A stretch of DNA of 64,000 bases from JANNPJ01 sp965200525 (GCA_965200525.1 OZ241368.1:1612001-1676000); one strand, 5' to 3'. Positions 40,148-48,378 are shown, counted from the stretch's first letter. A program made the numbers and translations. Notes: generated by a model from the letters alone, not told the origin.

Positions 40148-40891
40148 CTAGCGGCCCTGGTTGGCGACGGCGGCCACGGCGGCGGCCGCGGCGTCCGGGT
40201 CGAGGTAGGTGCCACCGGGCACGACCGGCTTGAAGTCGTCGTCCAGTTCGTAGACCAGCGGGATGCCGGTCGGGATGTTCAGCCCGGCGATGTCGGCGTC
40301 ACTGATCCCGTCGAGGTGCTTGACCAGGGCCCGGATCGAGTTGCCGTGCGCGGCCAGCAGCACCACCTTGCCGGCCTGCAGGTCGGGGATGACGTCGCTC
40401 TCCCAGTAGGGCAGCATCCGGGCCACGACGTCCTTGAGGCACTCGGTGCGGGGCATGGTCTCGCCCAGATCGGCGTAACGCGGGTCTCCGGCCTGCGAGA
40501 ACTCGTCGTCCAGCTCGATCGGCGGGGGCGGCACGTCGTACGACCGGCGCCAGAGCATGAACTGCTCCTCGCCGAACTCGGCCAGGGTCTGCTTCTTGTC
40601 CTTGCCCTGGAGCGCCCCGTAGTGGCGCTCGTTCAGCCGCCAGGACCGGCGGACCGGGATCCAGTGCCGCTCGGCGGCGTCCAGAGCCAGGAACGCCGTG
40701 GTGATGGCCCGGCGCAGCAGGGACGTGTGGACCACGTCGGGGAGCAGCCCGGCGTCCACCAGGAGTCGCCCACCGGCGCTGGCCTCGGCCCGGCCTTGCT
40801 CGGAGAGCGGGACGTCGACCCAACCCGTGAACAGGTTCTTCGCGTTCCATTCGCTCTCACCGTGGCGGAGCAGGATGAGGGTATGCGGCAT
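40148..40891 (-). CDS. gpmA: 2,3-bisphosphoglycerate-dependent phosphoglycerate mutase
   Basis: 247-aa glycolytic enzyme interconverting 3- and 2-phosphoglycerate via a phosphohistidine. The catalytic LLRHGESEWN (RHG, about residues 8-10), LNERHYGALQGKDK and the second His in AAHGNSIRALVKHL are all present. I chose ATG 40891. TAATCT (40899-40904) lies 7 nt upstream and overlaps the ybjN stop codon, so besides co-transcription with mshA-ybjN a leaderless internal promoter is likely. Confidence 0.95.
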   Translation of the reverse strand: MPHTLILLRHGESEWNAKNLFTGWVDVPLSEQGRAEASAGGRLLVDAGLLPDVVHTSLLRRAITTAFLALDAAERHWIPVRRSWRLNERHYGALQGKDKKQTLAEFGEEQFMLWRRSYDVPPPPIELDDEFSQAGDPRYADLGETMPRTECLKDVVARMLPYWESDVIPDLQAGKVVLLAAHGNSIRALVKHLDGISDADIAGLNIPTGIPLVYELDDDFKPVVPGGTYLDPDAAAAAVAAVANQGR

Positions 40892-40901
40892 ACCCCAAAG
40901 A

Positions 40902-41471
40902 TTAGTGGACGCCGCCGGCCGGCTTCGCGGCGGTGTCGCCCCGGTCGTCCACGTCGGCGGCGTCACCGCTGAGCAGGTGGCGGAAGGCCTCGAGGTTGCG
41001 GGTGGACTCGCCGCGGTCGATCCGCCAGGCCCATTCCCGGCGCATCGAGGTCAGGAAGCCGAGCGCCAGCAGGTCGTTGAACGAGCCGTCGGACGCAGTG
41101 AGCAGGGTGCCGAGCAGTTCGTCGAGGGTGTCGACGCTGACCCCGGCCAGCGGGATCCGGCCGACCAGGAAGACGTCGCCCAGCTTGTCCAGGGCGAAGG
41201 CGATCCCGGGCAGGCGTAGGTTGCGGGCCAGCATCCAGCGATAGAACTCGGCGTGGTTCTCGTCCGGGTGGCGCATCACGAAGGCCGAGAGGCTGAGCGC
41301 CCGGTCGCCGACCAGCACCGACACCCCGGTCCGGAGCTTGGCCTCGCCCGGCAGCTCGAGCACGTACTCCCCGGGCCGGGCCCCCGGCTGGGGCTCCACC
41401 GCGGACTCCGCGGCCCAGCTCAGCAGGGCCTGCTCGGCCGCCTGGCGGCTCTCGTGCCGCTGGTCGGCCAT
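40902..41471 (-). CDS. YbjN-domain protein
   Basis: 189-aa soluble protein with the YbjN/type III secretion chaperone-like fold (about residues 10-160); the core is LSLSAFVMRHPDENHAEFYR and IDRGESTRNLEAFRHLL. Function unknown; conserved between mshA and gpm in many actinobacteria. Its ATG overlaps the mshA stop (TGATG), so translation is coupled. The C-terminal 20 residues are Asp-rich and probably disordered. Confidence 0.88.
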   Translation of the reverse strand: MADQRHESRQAAEQALLSWAAESAVEPQPGARPGEYVLELPGEAKLRTGVSVLVGDRALSLSAFVMRHPDENHAEFYRWMLARNLRLPGIAFALDKLGDVFLVGRIPLAGVSVDTLDELLGTLLTASDGSFNDLLALGFLTSMRREWAWRIDRGESTRNLEAFRHLLSGDAADVDDRGDTAAKPAGGVH

Positions 41472-42763
41472 CAGACCGAGGCCAGCTGGCCGCGCCGGGC
41501 GCCGGAACAGGCCGCGGCGTACACCTGGAGGGTCTCCTCGACCGTCCGGTCCCAGCTGAACCGGTTGGCGTGCTCGACCGCGGCCACCGACATGACGTCG
41601 CGCCAGCGAGCCGAGTCGAGCAGCCGGCTCAGGCTCCGGCTCCAGGTCTGCGGGTCGTGGCCGTCGACCAGCACCCCGGTCACGCTGTCCTGCACGGCCG
41701 TGACCAGGCCACCGACCCGAGCCGCGACCACCGGCGTGCCGCAGGCCTGAGCCTCGACCGCGACCAGACCGAAGGACTCGTTGTAGGACGGCACCGCGAC
41801 CAGGTCGGCGGCCCGGTACCAGTCGGCCAGCACCGGCCGCCCGACCGGCTGGTGGAACGTGACCAGGTCGCCGATGCCCAGTTCGACGGCCAGTTTCTGC
41901 AACTCCTCGGGCCGATCCATCCCGTTGCCGCTGGGCCCTCCGAGCACGGCCACGATCAGCCGCTCCCGGCGCAGCGGATGGTCGGCGACCATCCGGGCGA
42001 CCCCGCGGAGCAGCACGTCCGGGGCCTTGAGCGGCTGGATCCGCCCGACGAACAGCAGCACGTCGGCCCCCTCGGGCAGGCCGAGCCGGGCCCGGGCCCG
42101 GGCCCGGCCGCGCGGGCCGCCGGGCTTGAACACCTCAAGGTCGACGCCGGGGGGCACCACGGCGACCCGTTCCGGGTCGGCGCCGTAGAGCGTGATCAGG
42201 TCGTCGGCCTCGCGGCCGGTGTTGGCGATCAGCCGATCGGCCGCGGCGACCACCTGCTCCTCGCCGATCACCCGGCCGAGCGGTTCCGGGTCGTCGCCGG
42301 CGGCCAGCGCGGCGTTCTTGACCTTGGCCATGGTGTGCATCGAGTGCAGCAACGGCACGTTCCAGCGATCGGCCGCCAGCCAGCCGACCTGGCCGGAGAG
42401 CCAGTAGTGGGAGTGCACGAGGTCGTACCAGCCGGCCGGCCGCCGGGCCTCGGTGCGCAACAGCCCGGCGCTGAACGCGCACAGCTGGCCGGGCAGGTCG
42501 TTCTTGGACAGGCCCTCGAACGGCCCGGCGACGACGTTGCGCACGGTCACCCCGGGCAGCATCTCGATCGTCGGAGGAACATCGCTGGAGGTGGCCCGGG
42601 TGAAGATCTCGACCTCGGTGCCCCGCCGGGCCAGCCGCTTCGCCGTTTCCACGACGTACACGTTGAGGCCACCGGCGTCACCGGTCCCGGGCTGCTCCAG
42701 CGGGGACGTGTGGACAGAGACCATCGCCACCCGATTGGGCGTGCCGTCCGGCCTCAGCGACAT
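41471..42763 (-). CDS. mshA: D-inositol-3-phosphate glycosyltransferase MshA (mycothiol step 1)
   Basis: 430-aa GT4-family enzyme that transfers GlcNAc from UDP-GlcNAc to inositol-3-phosphate. Features: SVHTSPLEQPGTGDAGGLNV glycine-rich acceptor loop, DLVHSHYWLSG, PPGVDLEVFKPG hinge, VGRIQPLKAPDVLL, and the E-x7-E motif in YNESFGLVAVEAQACGTPV. AAGGAGG lies just upstream of ATG 42763. It leads the mshA-ybjN-gpmA run. Together with mshD elsewhere in the window it shows that this organism makes mycothiol. Confidence 0.95.
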   Translation of the reverse strand: MSLRPDGTPNRVAMVSVHTSPLEQPGTGDAGGLNVYVVETAKRLARRGTEVEIFTRATSSDVPPTIEMLPGVTVRNVVAGPFEGLSKNDLPGQLCAFSAGLLRTEARRPAGWYDLVHSHYWLSGQVGWLAADRWNVPLLHSMHTMAKVKNAALAAGDDPEPLGRVIGEEQVVAAADRLIANTGREADDLITLYGADPERVAVVPPGVDLEVFKPGGPRGRARARARLGLPEGADVLLFVGRIQPLKAPDVLLRGVARMVADHPLRRERLIVAVLGGPSGNGMDRPEELQKLAVELGIGDLVTFHQPVGRPVLADWYRAADLVAVPSYNESFGLVAVEAQACGTPVVAARVGGLVTAVQDSVTGVLVDGHDPQTWSRSLSRLLDSARWRDVMSVAAVEHANRFSWDRTVEETLQVYAAACSGARRGQLASV

Positions 42764-42939
42764 CCGTCCTCCTTGTTCAGTTGCGCACTCATCCGTGTGT
42801 GCTCCCTGGAAGTTAACCCACCGGCCGCTTTCGTACTTCCCGAAGTGCTGGTGACGTGGGCCGCTCGAACCACCGGGCGAACCACGGTGCTGATCATCGT
42901 GCGAACCGGTGGCCGTGGCCGAGCCGGCCGCCGGCTCGC

Positions 42940-42966
42940 TACCGTGCCGGGGTGATCGCCCTGTGA
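42940..42966 (+). promoter_or_regulatory. Possible leaderless 4-codon mini-ORF coupled to methyltransferase start
   Basis: TACCGT (42940-42945) lies 6 nt before GTG 42952. That GTG opens a 4-codon frame (M-I-A-L-stop) whose TGA overlaps the methyltransferase GTG 42963 as GTGA. This would allow ribosomes loaded leaderlessly to reinitiate on the real gene, which has no SD. Confidence 0.4.
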
Positions 42967-43769
42967 CGCCCGCCCCGCGCCGACCTCAGGGAATGATCAC
43001 CCGGGGCACGACCAACCCGAACCGGCTGCGCCGGGTGGACCGCTGGCTGGCCACCGGGCCGCAGGCCGGCCGGCTGCGCCGGGCCGACGACCCACTGGTG
43101 GTCGACCTGGGCTACGGAGCCAACGGGGTCACGGCGGTCGAGCTGCACGACCGGTTGCGCCGGGTTCGCCCGGATGTCGAGGTGGTCGGGATCGAGATCG
43201 ACGCCGACCGGGTCGCGGCGGCGGCCGGGCTGAGCCGGCCGGGGCTGAGCTTCCGGGTCGGCGGATTCGAGCTGCCGCTGCCCGACGGTCGGCGGGCGAT
43301 CGTCGTCCGGGCCTTCAACGTGCTGCGCCAGTATCCCGAGGCCGACGTCGTCCCGGCCTGGGACCTGGTCCGTAGCCGGCTCGCTCCCGGCGGGCTGCTG
43401 GTCGACGGCACCTGCGACGAGCTCGGCCGGCGCGCGACCTGGGTGGCGGTGACCCAGGCCCAGGGGCCGGTCTCGCTCACCGTGTCGCTGCGCCTGGCCG
43501 GGCTGGACCGCCCCGGCGATGTCGCCGAGCGCTTGCCGAAAATCTTGATCCACCGCAACGTGCCTGGTGAACCGGTGCACGCCTATCTGGTCGGGCTCGA
43601 CCGGGCCTGGGCCCGCAACGCCCCGCTGGCCGCCTTCGGCGGGCGGCAGCGCTGGCTGGCCACGGTCCGCTCGATGCGGGACGACGGCTGGCCCGTGCTC
43701 GACGGCCCGTCGCGCTGGCGGCTGGGCGAGATCACCGTCGCCTGGCCGGCGGTGGCTCCGGGCGGCTGA
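42963..43769 (+). CDS. SAM-dependent methyltransferase, class I
   Basis: 268-aa protein with a Rossmann SAM fold. Motif I is LVVDLGYGANGVTAVEL (about residues 44-60), the acidic end of strand 2 is VVGIEIDADRV, and later strands include GGLLVDGTCDELGR. The N-terminal TTNPNRLRRVDRWL and C-terminal WLATVRSMRDDGWPVL segments recur in actinobacterial homologues near mshA. The substrate is unknown; the sequence does not match rRNA methyltransferase families closely. It is divergent from mshA, with a promoter and mini-ORF arrangement upstream. Confidence 0.82.
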   Translation: MTPAPRRPQGMITRGTTNPNRLRRVDRWLATGPQAGRLRRADDPLVVDLGYGANGVTAVELHDRLRRVRPDVEVVGIEIDADRVAAAAGLSRPGLSFRVGGFELPLPDGRRAIVVRAFNVLRQYPEADVVPAWDLVRSRLAPGGLLVDGTCDELGRRATWVAVTQAQGPVSLTVSLRLAGLDRPGDVAERLPKILIHRNVPGEPVHAYLVGLDRAWARNAPLAAFGGRQRWLATVRSMRDDGWPVLDGPSRWRLGEITVAWPAVAPGG

Positions 43770-43798
43770 CCCGGCTCGGTTCGCAGTCGCTCCGAGCC

Positions 43799-43831
43799 CG
43801 CTCAGAGCCCGCTCAGACCTCGCTCAGACTT
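43799..43831. repeat. Three 11-bp tandem repeats between methyltransferase and dtd
   Basis: CGCTCAGAGCC, CGCTCAGACCT and CGCTCAGACTT follow each other without gaps; the last overlaps the dtd stop codon. The core CGCTCAGA is identical in all three. Located at convergent 3' ends, so a promoter role is unlikely. Confidence 0.7.
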
Positions 43832-44249
43832 CGAGCAGGAGGGTCATCGGACCGTCGTTGACCAGCTCGACCGCCATGTCGGCGCCGAACCGCCCGGTGT
43901 CCACCCGCAGCCCGAGCTCGCGCAGGGCGATGGCGGTCGCGTCGACCAGGGGTTCGGCCACCGGTCCGGGAGCGGCCGCGCTCCAGGACGGGCGGCGCCC
44001 CTTGGCGGTGTCCGCGTAGAGGGTGAACTGGCTGATCAGCAGGACGCCGGCGGTGGCGTCCAGGGCGCTGCGCTCGCCGGCCAGGATCCGGAGATTGGCG
44101 ATCTTGCGGGCCATGGCGATCGCCTGCTCCGGGCCGTCGGTGTGGGTGACCCCGAGGAACACCACGAGCCCGGGACCGTCCAGCCGGCCGACTTCCGCTC
44201 CGTCCACGACGACCCGGGCCGAGGCGGCCCGTTGCAGCACAGCTCTCAT
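43824..44249 (-). CDS. dtd: D-aminoacyl-tRNA deacylase
   Basis: 141-aa proofreading enzyme that hydrolyses D-aminoacyl-tRNAs (and Gly-tRNA-Ala). The catalytic-fold motifs SQFTLYADTAKGRRPSW and the cross-subunit loop NDGPMT are present; the family usually has Gly-Pro in NxGPVT, so Met replaces Val here. GACACT about 8 nt before ATG 44249 is a weak -10. Single gene between a methyltransferase and rsiG. Confidence 0.93.
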   Translation of the reverse strand: MRAVLQRAASARVVVDGAEVGRLDGPGLVVFLGVTHTDGPEQAIAMARKIANLRILAGERSALDATAGVLLISQFTLYADTAKGRRPSWSAAAPGPVAEPLVDATAIALRELGLRVDTGRFGADMAVELVNDGPMTLLLEV

Positions 44250-44298
44250 GAGCAGACAGTGTCGCAGAGGCCCGAGCTGCAGAAACCCGGCGTGAGGT

Positions 44299-44874
44299 TC
44301 AGAGCGTGTCGGCCATGCTGATCGGGTCGAGGTTGTCGAGGTTGTAACGCCGGGCCACCTCGGCGGTCAGGGCGTCGACGACCTGCTGCACGTCGCGCCG
44401 GGACCGGCTGACCCGGGACTCGATCTCGGACAGGCTGACGATGGCCTCGTTCAGCCGGACGTCGTCCATCGCGGCCAGATCGGAACCACCGACGTCGGCG
44501 ACGGCCCGCTCGGCTTCGCGGCGGTGCTCGCCGACCCGGCTCGGGGAGGAGGTCATGTGCCGGCCCAGGCCGTGGTCGGTGCGCCGCTCGTCGCCTAGGA
44601 TCCGCTTGAGGGCCTCGACGATGGCGGCGTCGCTGCGGGTGCCGAGCGGGGGCACGGCCGGACCACCACCGCGGCGGCGCTGCTGCTCGGCCTTGAGGAT
44701 GTCGATCCGGCCCTGCATCAGCCGGCGGGCGTAGGAGAGGTCGACCTCTTCCTGGTCGGCCTCGGCCCGGCGGATCCGCACCTCTTCGAGCTCGAGCTGG
44801 GCGATCCCGTCCAGGTAGCCGGGGGCGAGCACCCGGTCGATCCGGCGGCGTCCGCCGGCCACGAACTCGGTCAT
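44299..44874 (-). CDS. rsiG: RsiG-type c-di-GMP-binding anti-sigma factor
   Basis: 191-aa helical protein. Both helices carry a perfect copy of the RsiG c-di-GMP motif E-x3-S-x2-R-x3-Q-x3-D: Glu43-Ser47-Arg50-Gln54-Asp58 and Glu152-Ser156-Arg159-Gln163-Asp167. In Streptomyces RsiG, c-di-GMP bound in this antiparallel coiled coil enables sequestration of sigma WhiG. The linker (about residues 66-140) is longer than a simple hairpin needs and is partly disordered. AGGAGG precedes ATG 44874. No WhiG gene lies in the window, so the partner sigma factor must be elsewhere. Confidence 0.9.
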   Translation of the reverse strand: MTEFVAGGRRRIDRVLAPGYLDGIAQLELEEVRIRRAEADQEEVDLSYARRLMQGRIDILKAEQQRRRGGGPAVPPLGTRSDAAIVEALKRILGDERRTDHGLGRHMTSSPSRVGEHRREAERAVADVGGSDLAAMDDVRLNEAIVSLSEIESRVSRSRRDVQQVVDALTAEVARRYNLDNLDPISMADTL

Positions 44875-44990
44875 GGAGCCTCCTCAGATGACTGCCGCAC
44901 CCCACCTGCCGGAGCGGCCAAGAGCCCCGAGCCTAGCGCGAGTCATGCCACTGCGTGACTAAGCGACCGCGTTCTGCAACGAATTGCTGG

Positions 44991-45308
44991 TCACCAGCGG
45001 CCGTAGGGGCCGTTGTTACCGCCGCCGGAGATCGCTTTGATCGCCGGCCGCACGTCGGCCAGGTAGACGGCCGACGCCACGAAGGCGATCAGGTTGAAGA
45101 TGATGAACGGGCTCAGGACGAAGATCACGCCGATCGCGGTGGCCACCCCGAGGAAGGCCAGCCACAGCGGTTTGGTCAGCTTGCCGGCCGCCGGGAAGGC
45201 ATCGGCCCGCTGCCGGAGGGCATCCACCAGGGCGAAGACATCCACACCCAGCGCCAGCACGCCGATCGCGAGCATGAGCAAGCCCTGCACCGTGCTGAGC
45301 GCATCCAT
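44991..45308 (-). CDS. DUF2516 membrane protein
   Basis: 105-aa protein with three hydrophobic helices (about residues 4-26, 40-62, 65-88) and a Gly/Asn-rich C-terminal tail. It matches the Rv0476-type DUF2516 family of unknown function. I chose ATG 45308, with AAGGTG upstream. It lies downstream of the hbhA-like gene in the same order as Rv0474-Rv0475-Rv0476, which supports one functional cluster. Confidence 0.87.
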   Translation of the reverse strand: MDALSTVQGLLMLAIGVLALGVDVFALVDALRQRADAFPAAGKLTKPLWLAFLGVATAIGVIFVLSPFIIFNLIAFVASAVYLADVRPAIKAISGGGNNGPYGRW

Positions 45309-45433
45309 AGCAACACACCTTAAGGCCTCAGAAGGCGGTGGTGACGGCCCGCGCAGCATGATCCAGCGGGCCGCCCGATGTTCACCGGGCCCGGGCGACC
45401 GCTCGGGCCGGCGGGCCCGGCGAGCCGGTCAGT

Positions 45434-46108
45434 TCAGTTGCCGACCTTCTTGGCCGCGGCCTTGGTCGCGGCGGTGGCCTTGGTCGCGGTACGACCGGCG
45501 CTGGTCTGCACACCCTTGACCGCGGACTTGGTCACCGCGGCCCGCTTGCGGGTGGTGGTGGCCGTCTTCCGGGCCGAGGTCTGGGTCTTCTTGACCGCCA
45601 CCTCGGCGTCCTCGGTGGTGTCCTCGACCACGGTCACGGCCTCGCGCTTGCCCACGTTGATGGTGCCGAGCAGCGCCGAGGCCGTCTCGTCGGCAGCGTG
45701 GACGGCGACCGTGACCGCCGCCCGGCCCCGGCTCAGAGTGCTGTTGGCCTGGCTGATCAGGTCCTGGGTGCTGGCCTGCGAGCGAACCCGGTCGACCAGG
45801 GACTGGCCCCGCTGGGCCAGCTTCTCGTAGGCGGCCTCGGCCTTGCTGGCCACTTCGAGGGCCCGGCCGGCGACCTTGGTCGCGTTGTCCTCGGCCTTGG
45901 CCCGGAAGGTCTCGCGGTCGAACTCGCTGACCCGCTTCTCGACGTCGGCCTGAACGGCGGAGACCTTGGCCTCGAACTGGGCCTGGACAGCGGGAGCGTT
46001 GGCGGCGACGGCGCGGACCCGCTCCACGGCCAGGTCGGCGACGCCGACCACGGCCATCAACGGGGTGGTGCCGGTCGTGGAACGGCCGGAATCGGTGGTG
46101 CTAGCCAT
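45434..46108 (-). CDS. Heparin-binding-hemagglutinin-like (HbhA-like) coiled-coil protein with Lys-rich tail
   Basis: 224-aa protein. A helical, coiled-coil body (about residues 20-150; repeated Ala/Glu/Lys heptads) is followed by a basic tail (about 155-224) of KKTQTSARKTATTTRKRAA-type repeats similar to the heparin-binding tail of mycobacterial HbhA. No signal peptide. In mycobacteria HbhA is a surface adhesin and lipid-droplet or membrane-associated protein; in a free-living actinobacterium an envelope or nucleoid role is equally possible. AGGAGGA precedes ATG 46108. Confidence 0.83.
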   Translation of the reverse strand: MASTTDSGRSTTGTTPLMAVVGVADLAVERVRAVAANAPAVQAQFEAKVSAVQADVEKRVSEFDRETFRAKAEDNATKVAGRALEVASKAEAAYEKLAQRGQSLVDRVRSQASTQDLISQANSTLSRGRAAVTVAVHAADETASALLGTINVGKREAVTVVEDTTEDAEVAVKKTQTSARKTATTTRKRAAVTKSAVKGVQTSAGRTATKATAATKAAAKKVGN

Positions 46109-46172
46109 GTCTCCTCCTGGAGTGTGCGGCTGGCGGGTATGCCGTGAGAGTGAATGAAGTTGAGGGCGAGCC

Positions 46173-46760
46173 TCAGCCGGCCGGGGTCGTCGTCGACGCG
46201 GCCCGCGAGTGGGCCGACCGAGCGGTTTTGGCGGTTTTCGCGGTTTTCGCCGGCTTCGCGGCGGCCCGTCGGCGAGCGCCCCGCTCGGGCGCGACGCCGG
46301 AGACCTCGTCGACTGCCCCGTCGACCGCCGCCGCCGGCGACTTGAGCCCGGCCGGGCCGATCCCGGGGACGAGGCTCGCATCGTCGGCCATCTGCGACTC
46401 TTCGGCCAACCGGGCGTTCTCGGCCCGGAAGGTGGCGTAGATGTCGAGCAGCACGCGCTTCTGCCGGGCGGTGAGCTGGACGTCGCTCTGGACGGCCACC
46501 TCGACCTCCAGCCCGTCGGACTCCTCCAGCAGGCCGGCCCGCAGGAACAGCGCCTCGGCCGAGATCTGCAGGCCCTTGGCGATCTGCTGGAGCACCTCGG
46601 CCGACGGCTTGCGCAGACCACGCTCGATCTGGCTGAGGTAGGGATTGCTCACCCCGGCCGCGGTGGCCAGCTGCCGCAACGAGAGCCGCGCGGTCTCCCG
46701 CTGCTCCTTGAGGTACTCACCGAGGTCGCCGACCTGGTGAGGCACTTTCAGCGTTGCCAT
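46173..46760 (-). CDS. XRE-family helix-turn-helix regulator (Rv0474-like)
   Basis: 195-aa DNA-binding protein. The HTH at about residues 14-72 reads YLKEQRETARLSLRQLATAAG with SNPYLSQIERGLRKPS as recognition helix. A middle helical segment (about 75-135) and a basic Lys/Ala-rich tail (PAKTAKTAKTARSAHSRAA) follow. It corresponds in order to Rv0474. I chose ATG 46760. It probably regulates the cluster that follows and itself, through the palindrome just upstream of its start. Confidence 0.87.
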   Translation of the reverse strand: MATLKVPHQVGDLGEYLKEQRETARLSLRQLATAAGVSNPYLSQIERGLRKPSAEVLQQIAKGLQISAEALFLRAGLLEESDGLEVEVAVQSDVQLTARQKRVLLDIYATFRAENARLAEESQMADDASLVPGIGPAGLKSPAAAVDGAVDEVSGVAPERGARRRAAAKPAKTAKTAKTARSAHSRAASTTTPAG

Positions 46761-46770
46761 GCCCACCACT

Positions 46771-46800
46771 GTGCTTGCTCTAGTTAGCATTTGCAAGCAC
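46771..46800. promoter_or_regulatory. Candidate autoregulatory operator upstream of HTH gene
   Basis: GTGCTTGC (46771-46778) and GCAAGCAC (46793-46800) form a perfect 8-bp inverted repeat with a 14-nt AT-rich spacer, centred 25 nt upstream of the HTH start. A second, overlapping palindrome TGCT-N6-AGCA occupies the spacer. Unusually AT-rich for this genome. Confidence 0.65.
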
Positions 46801-46843
46801 TATAGGCCGCAGGACGACGTGAGCCGAGTCACCCGATCGGCCC

Positions 46844-47908
46844 TCAGTTGCCGACAATGACCTCTTGAGCTGCGGGAATGCCATCAACCAGGAGCTCGGC
46901 GTCGATCGGCACCGATCGCTTGATCACGGCCAGCGCGATCGGCCCGAGCTCGTGGTGCCGGGCCGGCGTCGTCACCCGGCCGATCTCGCGCTCGCCCAGC
47001 CGCACCGGCGCCCCCGAGGCCGGCAGCACGTGCTCGGACCCGTCGAGGTGCAGCATCACCAGCCGGCGGGGCGGGCGGCCGAGGTTGTGCACCCGGGCCA
47101 CTGTCTCCTGCCCGCGGTAGCAACCCTTCTGCAGGTGGACGGCGGTACGCAGCCAGTCCAGCTCGTGCGGGATGGTTCGGTGATCGGTCTCGAAGCCGAG
47201 CCGGGGCCGCCAGGCGGCCACCCGCAGCGCATCCACGGCCCAGGTGCCGGCCGCGTCGTCGAACTCCCCGGCCCGGGCCCGGCGGTCGAACTCGCCCCGG
47301 GGCAGCAGCACCTCGCGCCAGCTCCAGCCCGGGTGCCCCTCGGCCTCGGCGGCAGCCGCGGTGTAGAGCGCACCACCCGTGGCCGGCGCCGGCCACGGGT
47401 CCCGCCAGGCCAGGGGCTCGCCCGGCTCGGACTCCCGGGCCACCGGCTCGCCCAGCACGGCCCAGTCGGCGGTGACGTCCTCCGGATCGACCCGGAGCAT
47501 GAACTGCATCCGCTTCAGCCAGGTCAGCACGGCCGGGGCGGTGCCGGGCTCGACGGTCAGCCAGGTGGCTTCGCCGTCGTCCACGATGTGCAGGGCGTGC
47601 TCGACGTGACCGTGCGGGCTGAGGATCAGCGACTCGACCGAGGTGTGGGGGGCCAGGCCGGTGAGCTGCTGCGTGGTCATCGAGTGCAGCCAGCTCAGCC
47701 GGTCGGGGCCGGTGATCCGCAGCACGCCACGGTGCGAGAGGTCGGTTCGGCCGAGGCCCTCGGCCAGCCGCCGCTGCTCGCGCGCGGGATCACCGAAGTG
47801 CCAGACCACGCCCGCGTCCAGCCCTTCGGCCGGGACCGCGCCGGGGCGTTCGAGCAGCGGGCTGGTCGGGCGGGTCGGGGCGGCCGGGGCCTCGGTCACG
47901 TCGGTCAT
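46844..47908 (-). CDS. ygfZ: Folate-binding YgfZ/GcvT-like protein (iron-sulfur cluster assembly)
   Basis: 354-aa protein of the GcvT-like fold. The YgfZ signature KGCYRGQETVARVH contains the conserved Cys. YgfZ-type proteins use tetrahydrofolate in maturation or repair of certain Fe-S enzymes. N-terminal ~30 residues are Pro/Ala-rich. Its ATG overlaps the Fur-family stop (ATGA, 47905-47908), so the regulator and this gene are co-translated. Confidence 0.92.
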   Translation of the reverse strand: MTDVTEAPAAPTRPTSPLLERPGAVPAEGLDAGVVWHFGDPAREQRRLAEGLGRTDLSHRGVLRITGPDRLSWLHSMTTQQLTGLAPHTSVESLILSPHGHVEHALHIVDDGEATWLTVEPGTAPAVLTWLKRMQFMLRVDPEDVTADWAVLGEPVARESEPGEPLAWRDPWPAPATGGALYTAAAAEAEGHPGWSWREVLLPRGEFDRRARAGEFDDAAGTWAVDALRVAAWRPRLGFETDHRTIPHELDWLRTAVHLQKGCYRGQETVARVHNLGRPPRRLVMLHLDGSEHVLPASGAPVRLGEREIGRVTTPARHHELGPIALAVIKRSVPIDAELLVDGIPAAQEVIVGN

Positions 47909-48378
47909 GACGGCTGCAGCGCTGGACCGGCCGCCGAACTTCCCGGATCGTCCGGCGAACCGCAGTTTCCGCAGATTCCGTGCAGCGAGAGGTGGGTCAG
48001 ATCGGTGCTGAACCCGTGCGCGCCCTGAACGGCGACGGCCAGCGGCCGGGCCAGGTCGAGCTCGGCCTCGGTGATCGAACCGCAGCGCCGGCAGACCAGG
48101 TGCAGGTGGTCGACGTGATCGGCGACCTGATAGGTGGGCGAGCCGTGCTGCAGGTGGGTGTGCGAGACCACGCCGAGCTCTTCCAGCAGTTCCAGCGCCC
48201 GGTAGACGGTGGACAGGTTCAGCGAGGCCGAGTCGGCCTGGACGAAGTCGCAGACCTGCTCCGGGGTGGCATGGCCGAGCTCGGAGACCGCCTTCAGCAC
48301 GAGCCGGCGCTGAGGCGTGGCCCGCAGGCCGCGCTCGCGGAGGGCCTGATCGAGCCCGTCAGCACTCACCGGCGACAT
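47905..48378 (-). CDS. Fur-family metal-responsive regulator
   Basis: 157-aa repressor. N-terminal winged helix (LRATPQRRLVLKAVSELGHA; NLSTVYRALELLEELG recognition helix) and C-terminal dimerisation/metal domain with HVDHLHLVCRRCG and HGICGNCG cysteine pairs for structural zinc. Which metal it senses (iron, zinc or nickel) cannot be read off; some actinobacterial Fur-family genes linked to ygfZ are Nur-like. ATG 48378 follows TATGCT (48385-48390) at 6 nt, leaderless. Confidence 0.92.
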   Translation of the reverse strand: MSPVSADGLDQALRERGLRATPQRRLVLKAVSELGHATPEQVCDFVQADSASLNLSTVYRALELLEELGVVSHTHLQHGSPTYQVADHVDHLHLVCRRCGSITEAELDLARPLAVAVQGAHGFSTDLTHLSLHGICGNCGSPDDPGSSAAGPALQPS

